Shown piece by piece: positions 17,431 to 24,977 of a stretch of 50,243 bases of DNA (position 1 is its first letter; the number at the start of each line of letters is the position of its first letter). The stretch comes from a virus. The notes below the pieces were generated by a model. That model had not been told where the DNA came from, did no database searches, and worked only from the letters and a program-made list of their open reading frames with translations. Location of the stretch: positions 1-50,243 of IMG/VR virus record IMGVR_UViG_3300024432_001677; one strand, 5' to 3'. Made by a program: the position numbers and the translations under genes.

Positions 17431-18612
17431 ATGGCATTGCATAATAATAAGTTTTACATCTGGCACAATAATATGTGTATCACTTATCTAATAACGTTAA
17501 AAAAGTTTGAGCAGTTTTTCATTGCCAATGGCTGGCAAAAGACTGAGGAGCCAGCAGATTCTGATATTATTGTTATTGGAGCTTGTGCTTCTTTTTTGCC
17601 GTGGTTCGATATGTACGCGCAGAAGATAAAGAGTATTGCCCCTTTAGGTAAGAGATTGGTTGTTTACGGATGTCTGCCAATAGTTAATAGGAAGTTTTTC
17701 AATCGGGAAACGTCTGATGTGGAACTTGTTATTCCAACAAAGTATCCAGAACATATTGAACAAGTAATTGAAGATCCTAAGGTGATGTGGAATGATTTGT
17801 ACGAACCTAGTGAATTTCGTAGAGAGGATATTGTAGATTATATCCCGGATAAACGGTACGTAATTATTCAATACGGTTGTAGCGAAAAATGTACTTTTTG
17901 TCCACATAGGATTGGTATAGGTCCAGAAAGGAGTCGCCCCAAGAAAGATATTATTAACCAAATTCGTAGAGATGTTACTGAAGGAGCCAAAATTATTGTG
18001 TTGGAAGGCAGCAATGCCGGCTCTTGGGGACTTGATTTAATGCCCAAGCAAACTTATTCGGAACTTTTAGGAGGCGTACTTGGAATAGCAGATGATTTTG
18101 AAATCTATATAGGAAACTTTGCTGCAAAATGGATTAATAGATATGGAGAATATTTAATACATCCAAGGATTACTGATGTTAAAGTACCTATTCAAACCTC
18201 AAGTTCGAGATTGCTGAAATTTATAGGGCGTGATTCGAATGTTAGGCATATTGGTCCAATATTAAAGAGGTTGAAGAAAGCTAATCCTCAGGTTGTACTT
18301 AGAACAGAAATTATTGTTGGGCTTCCTACTGAGACTAGACAAGAACTTCAAGAGACACTTGAGTTTGTGAGTAAGCATTTTGATAAGGTAGCCGTTTTTA
18401 GTTATGACTTCCATCCTAATACAAAGATGGCGAGGATGAACCTACCATTTTTTGATAATTCAGAGATAGAAGAGAAACTAAGGTATGCAATGGAATTTTT
18501 TAAGAAGGATTCTAATACCATAGTTCAATTTTGTTGTGGAGATGTTTGTTTTAATATGAGTGAGAACAAGTCCGCAAGGCAAAGTGTAGTAGACCGGATA
18601 ATGAGGACATAA
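17431..18612 (+). CDS. MiaB-like radical SAM (methylthiotransferase family) protein
   Basis: The 393-residue protein has an N-terminal UPF0004-like domain with three cysteines in the usual places (MCITYL, GACASF, VYGCLP). It then has a radical SAM site IQYGCSEKCTFCPHRIGIGPERSRP (CX3CX2C) near residue 150. Later blocks IIVGLPTETRQELQETLEFV and YDFHPNTKMA follow MTTases, but the TRAM domain is not obvious. True MTTases act on tRNA or ribosomal protein. Here, at the end of a glycan operon, another thiolation target is possible. Confidence 0.8.
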   Translation: MALHNNKFYIWHNNMCITYLITLKKFEQFFIANGWQKTEEPADSDIIVIGACASFLPWFDMYAQKIKSIAPLGKRLVVYGCLPIVNRKFFNRETSDVELVIPTKYPEHIEQVIEDPKVMWNDLYEPSEFRREDIVDYIPDKRYVIIQYGCSEKCTFCPHRIGIGPERSRPKKDIINQIRRDVTEGAKIIVLEGSNAGSWGLDLMPKQTYSELLGGVLGIADDFEIYIGNFAAKWINRYGEYLIHPRITDVKVPIQTSSSRLLKFIGRDSNVRHIGPILKRLKKANPQVVLRTEIIVGLPTETRQELQETLEFVSKHFDKVAVFSYDFHPNTKMARMNLPFFDNSEIEEKLRYAMEFFKKDSNTIVQFCCGDVCFNMSENKSARQSVVDRIMRT

Positions 18613-18613
18613 A

Positions 18614-18718
18614 ATGAAAAAATTCTATAATTATCTTCGTAGTGAGTATTATCGATGGCATGTATACTGGTTTGTTAGAAGATTAAGGATTAACAGGTTA
18701 AAGTATAATGCTAAATGA
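18614..18718 (+). CDS. Small basic aromatic protein, 34 aa
   Basis: It starts 1 bp after the previous stop with a GAGG site 8 bp upstream. The sequence is rich in Tyr, Arg and Trp (YLRSEYYRWHVYWFVRRL), without recognisable family. It may be a real phage microprotein or a membrane-surface peptide. Confidence 0.45.
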   Translation: MKKFYNYLRSEYYRWHVYWFVRRLRINRLKYNAK

Positions 18719-18807
18719 TATGTGAAGGAATAGAAGATGTGGGTGGTGTGTGGATATTATACAGGAACGACATTGTATATGGAGTAAGTTATCTTAAGTG
18801 AGAAGTA

Positions 18808-18897
18808 ATGGATAAAAAGAAAAGAAAACCGAAGCCGTACAAATCTCTATACGATATGAAGATGGAGGAAAAAAAGGCACGCCCAAGAAAGGCGTGA
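18808..18897 (+). CDS. Small lysine/arginine-rich protein, 29 aa
   Basis: The short frame begins MDKKKRKPKPYKSLYDMKM and ends in KKARPRKA. The composition resembles other tiny basic proteins of this genome (26885, 32515, 41708). The ribosome site is weak (GAGAAG). Its 3' end contains a 6-bp inverted repeat, CACGCC/GGCGTG, so part of the region may form an RNA hairpin instead. Confidence 0.35.
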   Translation: MDKKKRKPKPYKSLYDMKMEEKKARPRKA

Positions 18898-19113
18898 CCG
18901 GCTACTCGAGGAAAGAACAAAGGGACTGTTAGATTACTTAGGATCATACTGATGTGGATAACTTGTGCTTACTATACAAAAAATATTATATATGAGAAGC
19001 ATGCCGAGAGTTTTGTTGAATCTATAAGACAGTTTAGTCTTTTTCCTTGGGTACAATAAGTTAGAAAGTATAATTATATAAGGAATACTATCTAAATTTT
19101 GTGAGATGATTAA
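18898..19113 (+). promoter_or_regulatory. Intergenic region with candidate promoter
   Basis: This 216-bp gap holds no convincing gene. A TATAAT at 19069-19074 lies 16 bp after TTGGGT at 19047-19052 and is followed by TATATAAGGAATA. It fits a sigma-70-like promoter for the homing endonuclease gene at 19114 and the glycosyltransferase behind it. Confidence 0.45.
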
Positions 19114-20124
19114 GTGATTGAAAACTGGGAACAATACAAAGATTTAGAATACTATCCAGATAGAACTTGTGCTTGCGGATGTGATGGGAGAATAAAGGTA
19201 CAATCACATCACAAATATTACGGCATTCCTAAGTATCTTCCTGGTCATCAAAGTAGAGATAGAAAAATATCCGAGGAGGATAGAAAAAAGCAGCGAGAGA
19301 GAATGACGGGGGATAAAAATCCTGCTAAACGATCAGAAGTTAGAAGAAAAATAAGTGAATCGAAGATAGGTAGAACTAAGGATAATGATGATGGTTATAG
19401 TAAGATATCAAAAGCTCTAACTAAACCTCAAGAAAAAAGAGAATGCGCATATAGAAAATGCACTGTTATTTTTGAAGTTTCTATTACTAGTAAACAGAGA
19501 TATTGCTGTATAAGCCATGGACTTAAGGGTAAGCCCCCTTGGAATAGTGGATTGACTAAGGAAACCCACTTAAGTATTGCTAAGGCAGCAGACAAAACAG
19601 CAAAAGCCCTAATCGGTAGAACTAAAGAGAATGATTTAAGTGTTGCCAAAAGAGCAGAAAAAATAAGAGGCAGAAATAAAGAAAATGATAAAGGATATGC
19701 TGCGTCATCGAGAAAACAATCAGGAAGAACTAATCCAGAGCAGTCTAAAAGAATGGAGCAACTTTGGCAAGATCCTGAATATATTTCAAAACAAATGAAA
19801 GCTAGAGGTGTTTGTCCAAATAAAGCAGAATTATTCTTGGATGAGTTCTTCCAAGGTTTACTTCCAAATGAATATAAATTCGTAGGAGAGGGTAAGGACA
19901 GGGATTTTATCATCGCAGGAAAATGTCCTGATTTTGTAAATATTAACGGTCAAAAGAAAATTATTGAACTCTTTGGTGAGCATGTTCACGAAATAGAAGA
20001 GGAACAACAAAGAATAGATTTGTTTGCCAATCACGGTTACCAAACTTTGATTATTTGGTACAATGAGTTAAAAGACATGGACAAGTTAAAGACAAAGGTT
20101 TTAGAATTTAATAAAGTTTTATAG
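19114..20124 (+). CDS. Homing endonuclease with zinc/NUMOD modules and Vsr-like (EDxHD) nuclease domain
   Basis: A GTG-initiated 336-residue protein. Residues 5-45 (EQYKDLEYYPDRTCACGCDG, SHHKYYGIPKYLPGHQ) form a Cys/His-rich DNA-binding module. NUMOD3-like repeats follow (KISESKIGRTKDND and similar), then a C-x-C zinc segment. The C-terminus (CPDFVNINGQKKIIELFGEHVHEIEEEQQRIDLFANHGYQTLIIWYNEL) resembles Vsr/EDxHD nucleases. The N-terminal module recurs in the HNH protein at 47779, which has a different nuclease. It interrupts the glycan operon. Confidence 0.82.
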   Translation: MIENWEQYKDLEYYPDRTCACGCDGRIKVQSHHKYYGIPKYLPGHQSRDRKISEEDRKKQRERMTGDKNPAKRSEVRRKISESKIGRTKDNDDGYSKISKALTKPQEKRECAYRKCTVIFEVSITSKQRYCCISHGLKGKPPWNSGLTKETHLSIAKAADKTAKALIGRTKENDLSVAKRAEKIRGRNKENDKGYAASSRKQSGRTNPEQSKRMEQLWQDPEYISKQMKARGVCPNKAELFLDEFFQGLLPNEYKFVGEGKDRDFIIAGKCPDFVNINGQKKIIELFGEHVHEIEEEQQRIDLFANHGYQTLIIWYNELKDMDKLKTKVLEFNKVL

Positions 20125-20132
20125 GAGGCTGT

Positions 20133-20792
20133 ATGAGGTTTATTGTTTGCTCTTATTTTACGAAGGATAAAGTATATCCAAAACATGCAAGAAATTTAAT
20201 AGAATCTTTAGAAAAATTTGGCATTACTCATGATGTTGTGTGTATTGATAGTCTAGGTTCTTGGCAGAAGAACACTCATTATAAACCAACATTTGCTTTG
20301 GAAATGTTGGAGAAACATTATCCATTGTCAATCGTTGTGGTGGATGCTGATGCAATTTTTTGTCGGTATCCAGAATACTTTAACAAACTTGATAACTGTC
20401 CTGAAGTCAACATTGCTGTACATGTACTTGATCATAGTAAGTACAAACGAAACCATCTTGTTCCGGAGTTGTTGAGCGGGACTATTTTCTTGAAAAATAC
20501 GGCAAAAACAAAACAAATCATAGATAGTTGGATTCAAGAATGCAAGAAAGATCCTAAAATCTGGGACCAACGCGCATTGGATGTTGTTCTTAAAAAATGT
20601 AAATACCACTTACTCCCGGAGCAGTATTGTACAATCTTCGATTACATGTCAAGTGTAGAAAATCCGGTTATCAAACATTTTCAAGCCTCTAGAGAGAATA
20701 GAAGGGGGGTTACTACAAAAAGAAAACGAAACGTTTCTACTCCAAGAAGAGTTATAAAAAACGGTACTGTTCGTATTAGAAGAATATACTAA
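20133..20792 (+). CDS. Nucleotide-diphospho-sugar transferase (GT77-like)
   Basis: The 219-residue protein has YKPTFALEMLEKHYPLSIVVVDADAIFCRYPE with a DAD motif for metal and sugar-nucleotide binding. SGTIFLKNTAKTKQIIDSWIQ and WDQRALDVVL match GT77/nucleotid_trans families. The last 35 residues are very basic (TTKRKRNVSTPRRVI). It is probably the final gene of the glycan cluster, separated by the homing endonuclease. Confidence 0.75.
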   Translation: MRFIVCSYFTKDKVYPKHARNLIESLEKFGITHDVVCIDSLGSWQKNTHYKPTFALEMLEKHYPLSIVVVDADAIFCRYPEYFNKLDNCPEVNIAVHVLDHSKYKRNHLVPELLSGTIFLKNTAKTKQIIDSWIQECKKDPKIWDQRALDVVLKKCKYHLLPEQYCTIFDYMSSVENPVIKHFQASRENRRGVTTKRKRNVSTPRRVIKNGTVRIRRIY

Positions 20793-20929
20793 GTTTTTAG
20801 TATTTGAGGAAGTATTTTTTCAAAGGATGAGCAGGGAAGTATGTATAATAATGATGTGAGAAGGTGTAGATTACCTGGGAGTTATCCTCAAAGTTCAAAA
20901 ATAAATCAAATCTGTTAGGAGATTAACTG
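20793..20929 (+). promoter_or_regulatory. Promoter region upstream of phosphoesterase
   Basis: An extended -10 TGTATAAT lies at 20842-20849, followed by AATGATGTGAG. It resembles the TGTATAATTAYAATGA elements upstream of 28854, 34383 and 35443. No clear -35 is needed for this class. A GGAG ribosome site precedes the ATG at 20930. Confidence 0.5.
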
Positions 20930-21628
20930 ATGTCAAATCGAGTGCTTGTAATAGGAGATTTACATTTACCAGCTGTGAGAAAAGGGTATTTACAATTTTG
21001 TAAAGATTTGTACGAAGATTGGGACTGTAATAAAGTATTATTTATTGGAGACGTGGTAGATTGGCATGCTATAAGTTTTTGGGCAAAGGAGCCTAATTGT
21101 CCTGGACCAGTAGATGAATATCAATTAGCAAAACTTGAAGTAGCAAAATGGAGTGAAGCGTTTTCTAAAGCTATGGTTTGTATCGGCAATCATGATGAAA
21201 GGCCATCACGATTAGCGAAAACTGTAAACATTCCAAATTTCATGTTGAAACCATATGGTGAACTGTGGAATACTCCTAAATGGGAGTGGGATTATAGATT
21301 TATTATTGATGATGTGGTTTACCGGCATGGTACAGGTATTAAAGGAGGTATTCATCCAGCTTGGAACATGATGAACAAAATCCATATGTCTGTTACAATA
21401 GGACATTTACACGGAAGAGCTGGAGTTAAGTGGAGTGCAAATAACTTTACTAGAATGTTTGCAATGGATACCGGATGCGGTATAGATGAAAAAGCCTTTC
21501 AATTTATTTATGGCAAGGATGAAGTAGTACGCCCGATTCTAAGTGCAGCAGTAGTTCTTGATGGGATACCCTATCACGAGATAATGCCTTGTGGTAAGGG
21601 TGAGAAATACCATGATTCAAAATTTTAG
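20930..21628 (+). CDS. Calcineurin-like metallophosphoesterase
   Basis: The 232-residue protein shows all five motifs of the metallophosphoesterase fold: GDLHLP (GDxH), GDVVDWH (GDxxD), GNHDERP (GNHE/D), a histidine at YRHGTG and GHLHG (GHxH). The substrate, such as a nucleic acid end, cyclic nucleotide or phosphoprotein, is unknown. It opens a short unit that ends in convergent transcription. Confidence 0.88.
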   Translation: MSNRVLVIGDLHLPAVRKGYLQFCKDLYEDWDCNKVLFIGDVVDWHAISFWAKEPNCPGPVDEYQLAKLEVAKWSEAFSKAMVCIGNHDERPSRLAKTVNIPNFMLKPYGELWNTPKWEWDYRFIIDDVVYRHGTGIKGGIHPAWNMMNKIHMSVTIGHLHGRAGVKWSANNFTRMFAMDTGCGIDEKAFQFIYGKDEVVRPILSAAVVLDGIPYHEIMPCGKGEKYHDSKF

Positions 21629-21640
21629 GAGAAGTAAGAT

Positions 21641-22006
21641 ATGTTTAGTAGCGAATCTTTAAATAGGGTGTTTAACTCTTTAGCAAAATTTACAGGTATG
21701 TTGACTGGGAAGGAAATTCAATTTCAACAAGTTGAACATATGGAAGCAATGACGACCGCTTGTGAGAAGATGAATAAGTTTTTTGATGAGCTGGCGGAAA
21801 CTTTAAATAATCCTGCAATAAAAATGTTAGGGGTACTCGAGCCAGGAAAAATATATTGTCTTCAAGTGGATATGAATGGGATTTCTATGGATACCTATTG
21901 TGAATTAGCTGAAGAATTAGCAAAGGAAGGCATTCGAATTGCTGTTATTGACCACAATGCTAATTTCGTATCAATACCAAAAGGATACGAAGTAATTCAG
22001 AAGTAA
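21641..22006 (+). CDS. Hypothetical phage protein, 121 aa
   Basis: No family is recognised. A mid-protein helix-rich part (EHMEAMTTACEKMNKFFDELAETL) is followed by a small alpha/beta part (KIYCLQVDMNGISMDTYCELAEELAKEGIRIAVIDHNANF). It lies 12 bp after the phosphoesterase gene with a GGAG site and is the last gene before a strand switch. Confidence 0.8.
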   Translation: MFSSESLNRVFNSLAKFTGMLTGKEIQFQQVEHMEAMTTACEKMNKFFDELAETLNNPAIKMLGVLEPGKIYCLQVDMNGISMDTYCELAEELAKEGIRIAVIDHNANFVSIPKGYEVIQK

Positions 22007-22080
22007 GAAAAACAATTCATAATATGTCTCTTACTTTCTCGCTTTGGAATGGGGTTGGCAAAGGAAATGCTGGCTCCATT
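22007..22080. terminator. Convergent gap with inverted repeat
   Basis: This 74-bp gap separates convergent genes. AAGTAAGA near the end of the plus-strand gene pairs with TCTTACTT about 21 nt later, giving an 8-bp stem. It lacks a strong uridine run, so a terminator role is only suggested. Confidence 0.3.
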
Positions 22081-22350
22081 TCATCTTTTTAAAGCTTCAT
22101 CAAGACCACAATCACATGCTCGCTTTAGCCTCTCTATAGATACATCTCGATCTGGTATCCAAAAAGTCCGCGAAGCACAGTTTATAGAATGTGTACCATA
22201 CTTCCGCAAGTCCTCCTTAAGTTCTGCAATTCGAGCAACTTGATTTCTGTGTATCTCCAGTATCTTTTCTTTTGCAGATTCCCTTGCTTGATCCTTTGCC
22301 TTAACCAAATCTTCCCGAGCTTCCACTATTTCTTCACTTTTAACATCCAT
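22081..22350 (-). CDS. Hypothetical coiled-coil protein, 89 aa
   Basis: The start at 22350 follows AAGGAG by about 7 nt and overlaps the upstream gene by 11 bp. The N-terminal half is a charged helix (SEEIVEAREDLVKAKDQARESAKEKILEIHRNQVARIAELKEDL). A short segment with three cysteines (SINCASRTFW, ACDCGLDEA) follows. The function is unknown. Confidence 0.75.
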   Translation of the reverse strand: MDVKSEEIVEAREDLVKAKDQARESAKEKILEIHRNQVARIAELKEDLRKYGTHSINCASRTFWIPDRDVSIERLKRACDCGLDEALKR

Positions 22351-22714
22351 TGCTTTCTCCTTTCTTGGCTTTGGCAACAGCCGCTCTTGGAACTACAAAC
22401 CATATTAGTACGAGTTTCTCAAGATCTTCTGCAATTTCATAGGTGTCATCATCAGTTTTGCAAAACGCGATAATCTTTTTTAAGTTAGTTTCAGCCATAT
22501 CCATATCTTTACATGCTTCCAACAACTCATGCTGGGTATTATAACGATGGATAAGTTCCATGGCAGTGGCTTCATCTATAATATCTGTTGCTATTGGTGG
22601 TTGGTTTGCATTAACACGCTCCTGGGTTGTTATAAGAATATTTCCTTTATGTCCATGAAATAAGTCTTCCCGCATAGCAATTAGTTCATCTTTTGATTGT
22701 TTGTTCTCATTCAT
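22340..22714 (-). CDS. Hypothetical phage protein, 124 aa
   Basis: An AAAGGAG site precedes the ATG at 22714. The protein is acidic in the centre (TDIIDEATAMELIHRY, KTDDDTYEIAEDLEKLV) with a short hydrophobic stretch LVLIWFVV. No known family is apparent. Confidence 0.75.
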   Translation of the reverse strand: MNENKQSKDELIAMREDLFHGHKGNILITTQERVNANQPPIATDIIDEATAMELIHRYNTQHELLEACKDMDMAETNLKKIIAFCKTDDDTYEIAEDLEKLVLIWFVVPRAAVAKAKKGESNGC

Positions 22715-22715
22715 T

Positions 22716-23207
22716 TTAGCTCCTTTTAGTAGTTTTCTCAGGTAAAATTATTGGCTTCCAGTGAGTAATATCATATTGATTAAAACGCTTTTGAAAGTAA
22801 AGCCCATTTACTCTCCATCCATCAAAATTAGTGTAGTACCCTACTTGGGGCTTGCCTTTGAATACCAGCCAAACCTCTTCACTGCTTGTGTTAGGTGGGC
22901 CAAGAGGCAATACCGGCAATCTATCACTTACAGGTATCCAGTGATGCTTGTCAAGTTCGGTTTGAAGTTGCTCATAATTCTCACAGAACATACAGGGCTC
23001 ACTTGCTGTTAATCCACCTGCTGGGTAATTATCTGCAATAGTATGTTTAGATTTTGGTTTTGGCTCTGTAAGATCTATAGCAAAGTTTACTATAGCTTCA
23101 AAATTTTCAGCCATAATGTTCTTTGCTTGATGAACACAACTAAAAGAGCCATGACGAAGTAACTCATCGACTTGGTCTTTTATCTGTATCAATTTATGTC
23201 TATCCAC
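22716..23207 (-). CDS. DUF551 domain phage protein
   Basis: The GTG at 23207 is 6 nt after AGGAG. The C-terminal part has HHWIPVSDRLPVLPLGPP, VWLVFKGKPQVGYYTNFDGWRV and YDITHWKPIILPE. This is the DUF551 pattern common in phages: WIPVSERLP at the start and ITHWxPLP at the end. The N-terminal 90 residues contain a CMFC segment. No biochemical role is established. Confidence 0.85.
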   Translation of the reverse strand: MDRHKLIQIKDQVDELLRHGSFSCVHQAKNIMAENFEAIVNFAIDLTEPKPKSKHTIADNYPAGGLTASEPCMFCENYEQLQTELDKHHWIPVSDRLPVLPLGPPNTSSEEVWLVFKGKPQVGYYTNFDGWRVNGLYFQKRFNQYDITHWKPIILPEKTTKRS

Positions 23208-23277
23208 ATCTATCTCCTTTTATTGAGAAGTATTGGTCCTTGGTTTCTAAAACTCTTCCTATTCCTATATTAGATTA

Positions 23278-23577
23278 TCATCCATGGAGATGCCAAGTTC
23301 TATGCACTGGGGCCCCTTTTTCTTCTAAATTTTCTTCTTGATTGTCCAATGTATTCGTATTCTTGTGGTGCACATCCATTCCCTTCTTTGGTTGGATAAT
23401 AAATCTATGCAGATACACAGTTTTTACCTTCCCATTCTGACGAATGGAGGTAGCAACATAATACACATCTGGTCTTGATTGTTTTAGATACCATTTGAAT
23501 TTCTTTATACGAGAGTAGTTCCAATCATCAATGATTGCTTTTTTATCTGTATTTGTTAGGGTTAGTAGCATGACCAT
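23278..23577 (-). CDS. HNH homing endonuclease, C-terminally shortened
   Basis: The 99-residue protein shows LTNTDKKAIIDDWNYSRIKKFKWYL, YVATSIRQNGKVKTVYLHRFII and MDVHHKNTNTLDNQEENL, the HNH_3 layout with a His-His pair. Full-length relatives continue into an AP2-like DNA-binding domain, which is missing here. The last residues (EEKGAPVHRTWHLHG) look like readthrough into unrelated sequence. It sits just beyond the tRNA/guide RNA island. Confidence 0.65.
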   Translation of the reverse strand: MVMLLTLTNTDKKAIIDDWNYSRIKKFKWYLKQSRPDVYYVATSIRQNGKVKTVYLHRFIIQPKKGMDVHHKNTNTLDNQEENLEEKGAPVHRTWHLHG

Positions 23578-23617
23578 TTTGTTTATACTTCAAATAATGT
23601 TAAAGGTTCTTACGACA

Positions 23618-23692
23618 TAATGAGAGGAGAGCAAGCCTTCTTTAGCGTTTTCTTAGAGAAAAGCATATCATTGATAGCATCTCCTCTCATTA
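23618..23692 (-). ncRNA. Dual-guide-like structured RNA unit E1
   Basis: Read on the minus strand this 75-nt unit has a perfect 13-bp outer stem (TAATGAGAGGAGA). Inside, ATGCT leads into variable strand ATCAATGATA, then TGCT and a 6-bp hairpin closing at ACGCT. The second variable strand AAAGAAGGCT follows, then TGCT re-enters the outer stem. Both variable strands are 10 nt. The unit lies 11 nt after tRNA-His. Confidence 0.75.
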
Positions 23693-23703
23693 ATCCCAAA
23701 ATA

Positions 23704-23776
23704 GGTGACTGACGGGATTTGAACCCGCTCCCACAGGATCACAACCTGTTATGCTACCTGATTACACCACAGCCAC
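23704..23776 (-). tRNA. tRNA-His(GTG)
   Basis: A 73-nt cloverleaf with acceptor GTGGCTG/CAGTCAC and anticodon loop TTGTGAT closed by ACAGG/CCTGT. The T loop is TTCAAAT and position 73 is C, as in bacterial tRNA-His. The base at -1 is T rather than the usual encoded G, so 5' maturation may differ. Confidence 0.88.
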
Positions 23777-23778
23777 AA

Positions 23779-23849
23779 CGGGTCGGGAAGGAATCGAACC
23801 CTCGGCCGCGGGGTTGGAACCCGTGATGTTACCACTACACCACCGACCC
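23779..23849 (-). tRNA. tRNA-Trp(CCA)
   Basis: A 71-nt cloverleaf with acceptor GGGTCGG/CCGACCC and discriminator G, as in tRNA-Trp. The anticodon loop TTCCAAC is closed by CGGG/CCCG with an A-C mismatch at 27-43. A glycine TCC reading would need a worse stem, so Trp is preferred. Confidence 0.75.
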
Positions 23850-23854
23850 AATGA

Positions 23855-23925
23855 ATAGAAGGAAAGCAGAGTGCTCTTAGCATTCCTGTAAAAGGAAGCA
23901 CGTTTTGTAAAGCATCTCCTCCCAC
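23855..23925 (-). ncRNA. Dual-guide-like structured RNA unit E2
   Basis: This 71-nt unit lies directly between the DEDD-protein gene and tRNA-Trp. Its 10-11 bp outer stem uses several G-U pairs that exist only in the minus-strand transcript, so it argues for function as RNA on that strand. The variable strands are TTACAAAACG and AAGAGCACTC, each 10 nt, each bounded by ATGCT and TGCT. The inner hairpin is TTCCT/AGGAA with a TTTAC loop. Confidence 0.75.
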
Positions 23926-23929
23926 ATCA

Positions 23930-24862
23930 TCACTTCTCTACTTCTATTCCTCTTTTCCACATCTCATCCAAAAACTTTGTCTGAACAAACTTCTTAGCAA
24001 ATGCGCCCACTTTCGCAGGTCGCCAATCAGTATGTCTTTTCTTATAATACACTTTCATATCATCATACAACTTCCGCCAGGGTTGAGTTCTATTTCTGAT
24101 AATCTGGTCTGCAAAATTGTAAAGAGCCTGTTTCAGATACCTATTGTAATCAGGATTATCTTTTTTTGTTCTCATTCCAGCAAAATGACGCAGCGAATAT
24201 TTACTTGTGAATCTAGAAAACCTTCTGATACTTCCGATAATCCCTCCGGCTGTAACAGCACCGACTCCTTTTATTCCACTCAAAAGATTGATCCAAAGCG
24301 GATGTTTTTCTACTAGTTTGAGAAGCTGTCCACTTATCAGGTTAATCTCTTTTCCAAGAGCTTCAATAGTAGTTTTCCTCTTCCCTATTATCTTTGCTAC
24401 TGCTTTTTCTGATATGAGTAGTTCCATCTTGTTCCTAAAAGCGTGCAGTTGATTTTTCTTTCGAGTACTATCCTTAACAAGTTTGTTGTACTCTCTTGAA
24501 AGGATGCAAATTCTTAGAGTTAGTTTATCATCTTCTTGATACTCATAAAATTCTTGAGGTTGTTCTTTTGATAGCGAACCAATGACCTTTACATCACTCT
24601 CATCTGTTTTTTGAATTTTTAACTCTACTCTAAAGTCATGAACTTTTTTACCAGGAGTAGTAAAGACTTTATGGCCATGTTTTAGTGCCAGCAACTTAAA
24701 GGTATCACCTCCACCCTCTTCGGTATAGAAAGAATGTTTGCCAGAGAGTTTGTCAAAAAACTTATCAAAGGCTTCTCTTGTAGGAGCAATGCTTTTAAGT
24801 TTTTCAGTATTAATGTTGTAGATTTGAAATTTCTTTCGTACTGCCCAGTCTATTGCAAACAT
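23930..24862 (-). CDS. IS110-family-like DEDD (RuvC-fold) protein, candidate RNA-guided nuclease
   Basis: The 310-residue protein keeps the IS110 N-terminal DEDD catalytic set: D5 in FAIDWA, E48/E49 in YTEEGGG, then D87 and D90 in KTDESD. A long helical linker follows. The C-terminal transposase_20-like part has GIKGVGAVTAGGIIGSI and RRFSRFTSKYSLRHFAGM. Where IS110 transposases carry a catalytic serine before the GNxxLR block, this protein reads RTKKDNPDYNRYLKQALYNFA with no serine. It may therefore cut or bind DNA without transposing. Four dual-guide-like RNAs flank it. A GAAAGG site precedes the ATG. An ordinary degenerate IS110 transposase is the main alternative. Confidence 0.85.
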   Translation of the reverse strand: MFAIDWAVRKKFQIYNINTEKLKSIAPTREAFDKFFDKLSGKHSFYTEEGGGDTFKLLALKHGHKVFTTPGKKVHDFRVELKIQKTDESDVKVIGSLSKEQPQEFYEYQEDDKLTLRICILSREYNKLVKDSTRKKNQLHAFRNKMELLISEKAVAKIIGKRKTTIEALGKEINLISGQLLKLVEKHPLWINLLSGIKGVGAVTAGGIIGSIRRFSRFTSKYSLRHFAGMRTKKDNPDYNRYLKQALYNFADQIIRNRTQPWRKLYDDMKVYYKKRHTDWRPAKVGAFAKKFVQTKFLDEMWKRGIEVEK

Positions 24863-24882
24863 TCTTTACCTTTCAAAAGATA

Positions 24883-24949
24883 GGAAGAGGAGCATCTTAT
24901 CATTAGCATTACATAGATAGTAAGCAAAAAGACTTCAGCATCCTCTTCC
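24883..24949 (-). ncRNA. Dual-guide-like structured RNA unit E3
   Basis: A 67-nt unit 20 bp upstream of the DEDD-protein start. The outer stem is GGAAGAGGA/TCCTCTTCC (9 bp). The variable strands are GAAGTCTTTT and AATGATAAGA, both 10 nt between ATGCT and TGCT. The inner hairpin is TTAC/GTAA with a TATCTAT loop. Its stem sequences differ from the other units while the pairing is kept. Confidence 0.75.
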
Positions 24950-24977
24950 AGTTGAGTTACTTCAGTAAATAGAAGAA

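Noticed and set aside
18879-18897. Rho-independent terminator at CACGCC/GGCGTG
   Set aside because: The 6-bp stem has no T run after it and lies inside a possible small gene, so it is only noted as an inverted repeat.
1-20792. Bacterial chromosomal capsule locus
   Set aside because: The cluster resembles one, but it continues directly into phage-type genes with the same base composition and ribosome sites. No flippase, polymerase or chain-length genes are seen.
23779-23849. Second tRNA-Gly(TCC)
   Set aside because: A TCC reading needs a poorly paired anticodon stem. The CCA reading has CGGG/CCCG and discriminator G, which fits Trp.
23850-24960. Complete IS110 insertion sequence
   Set aside because: No clear element boundaries or target duplications are visible. 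There are four guide-like units instead of one bridge RNA, and the transposase serine seems absent.
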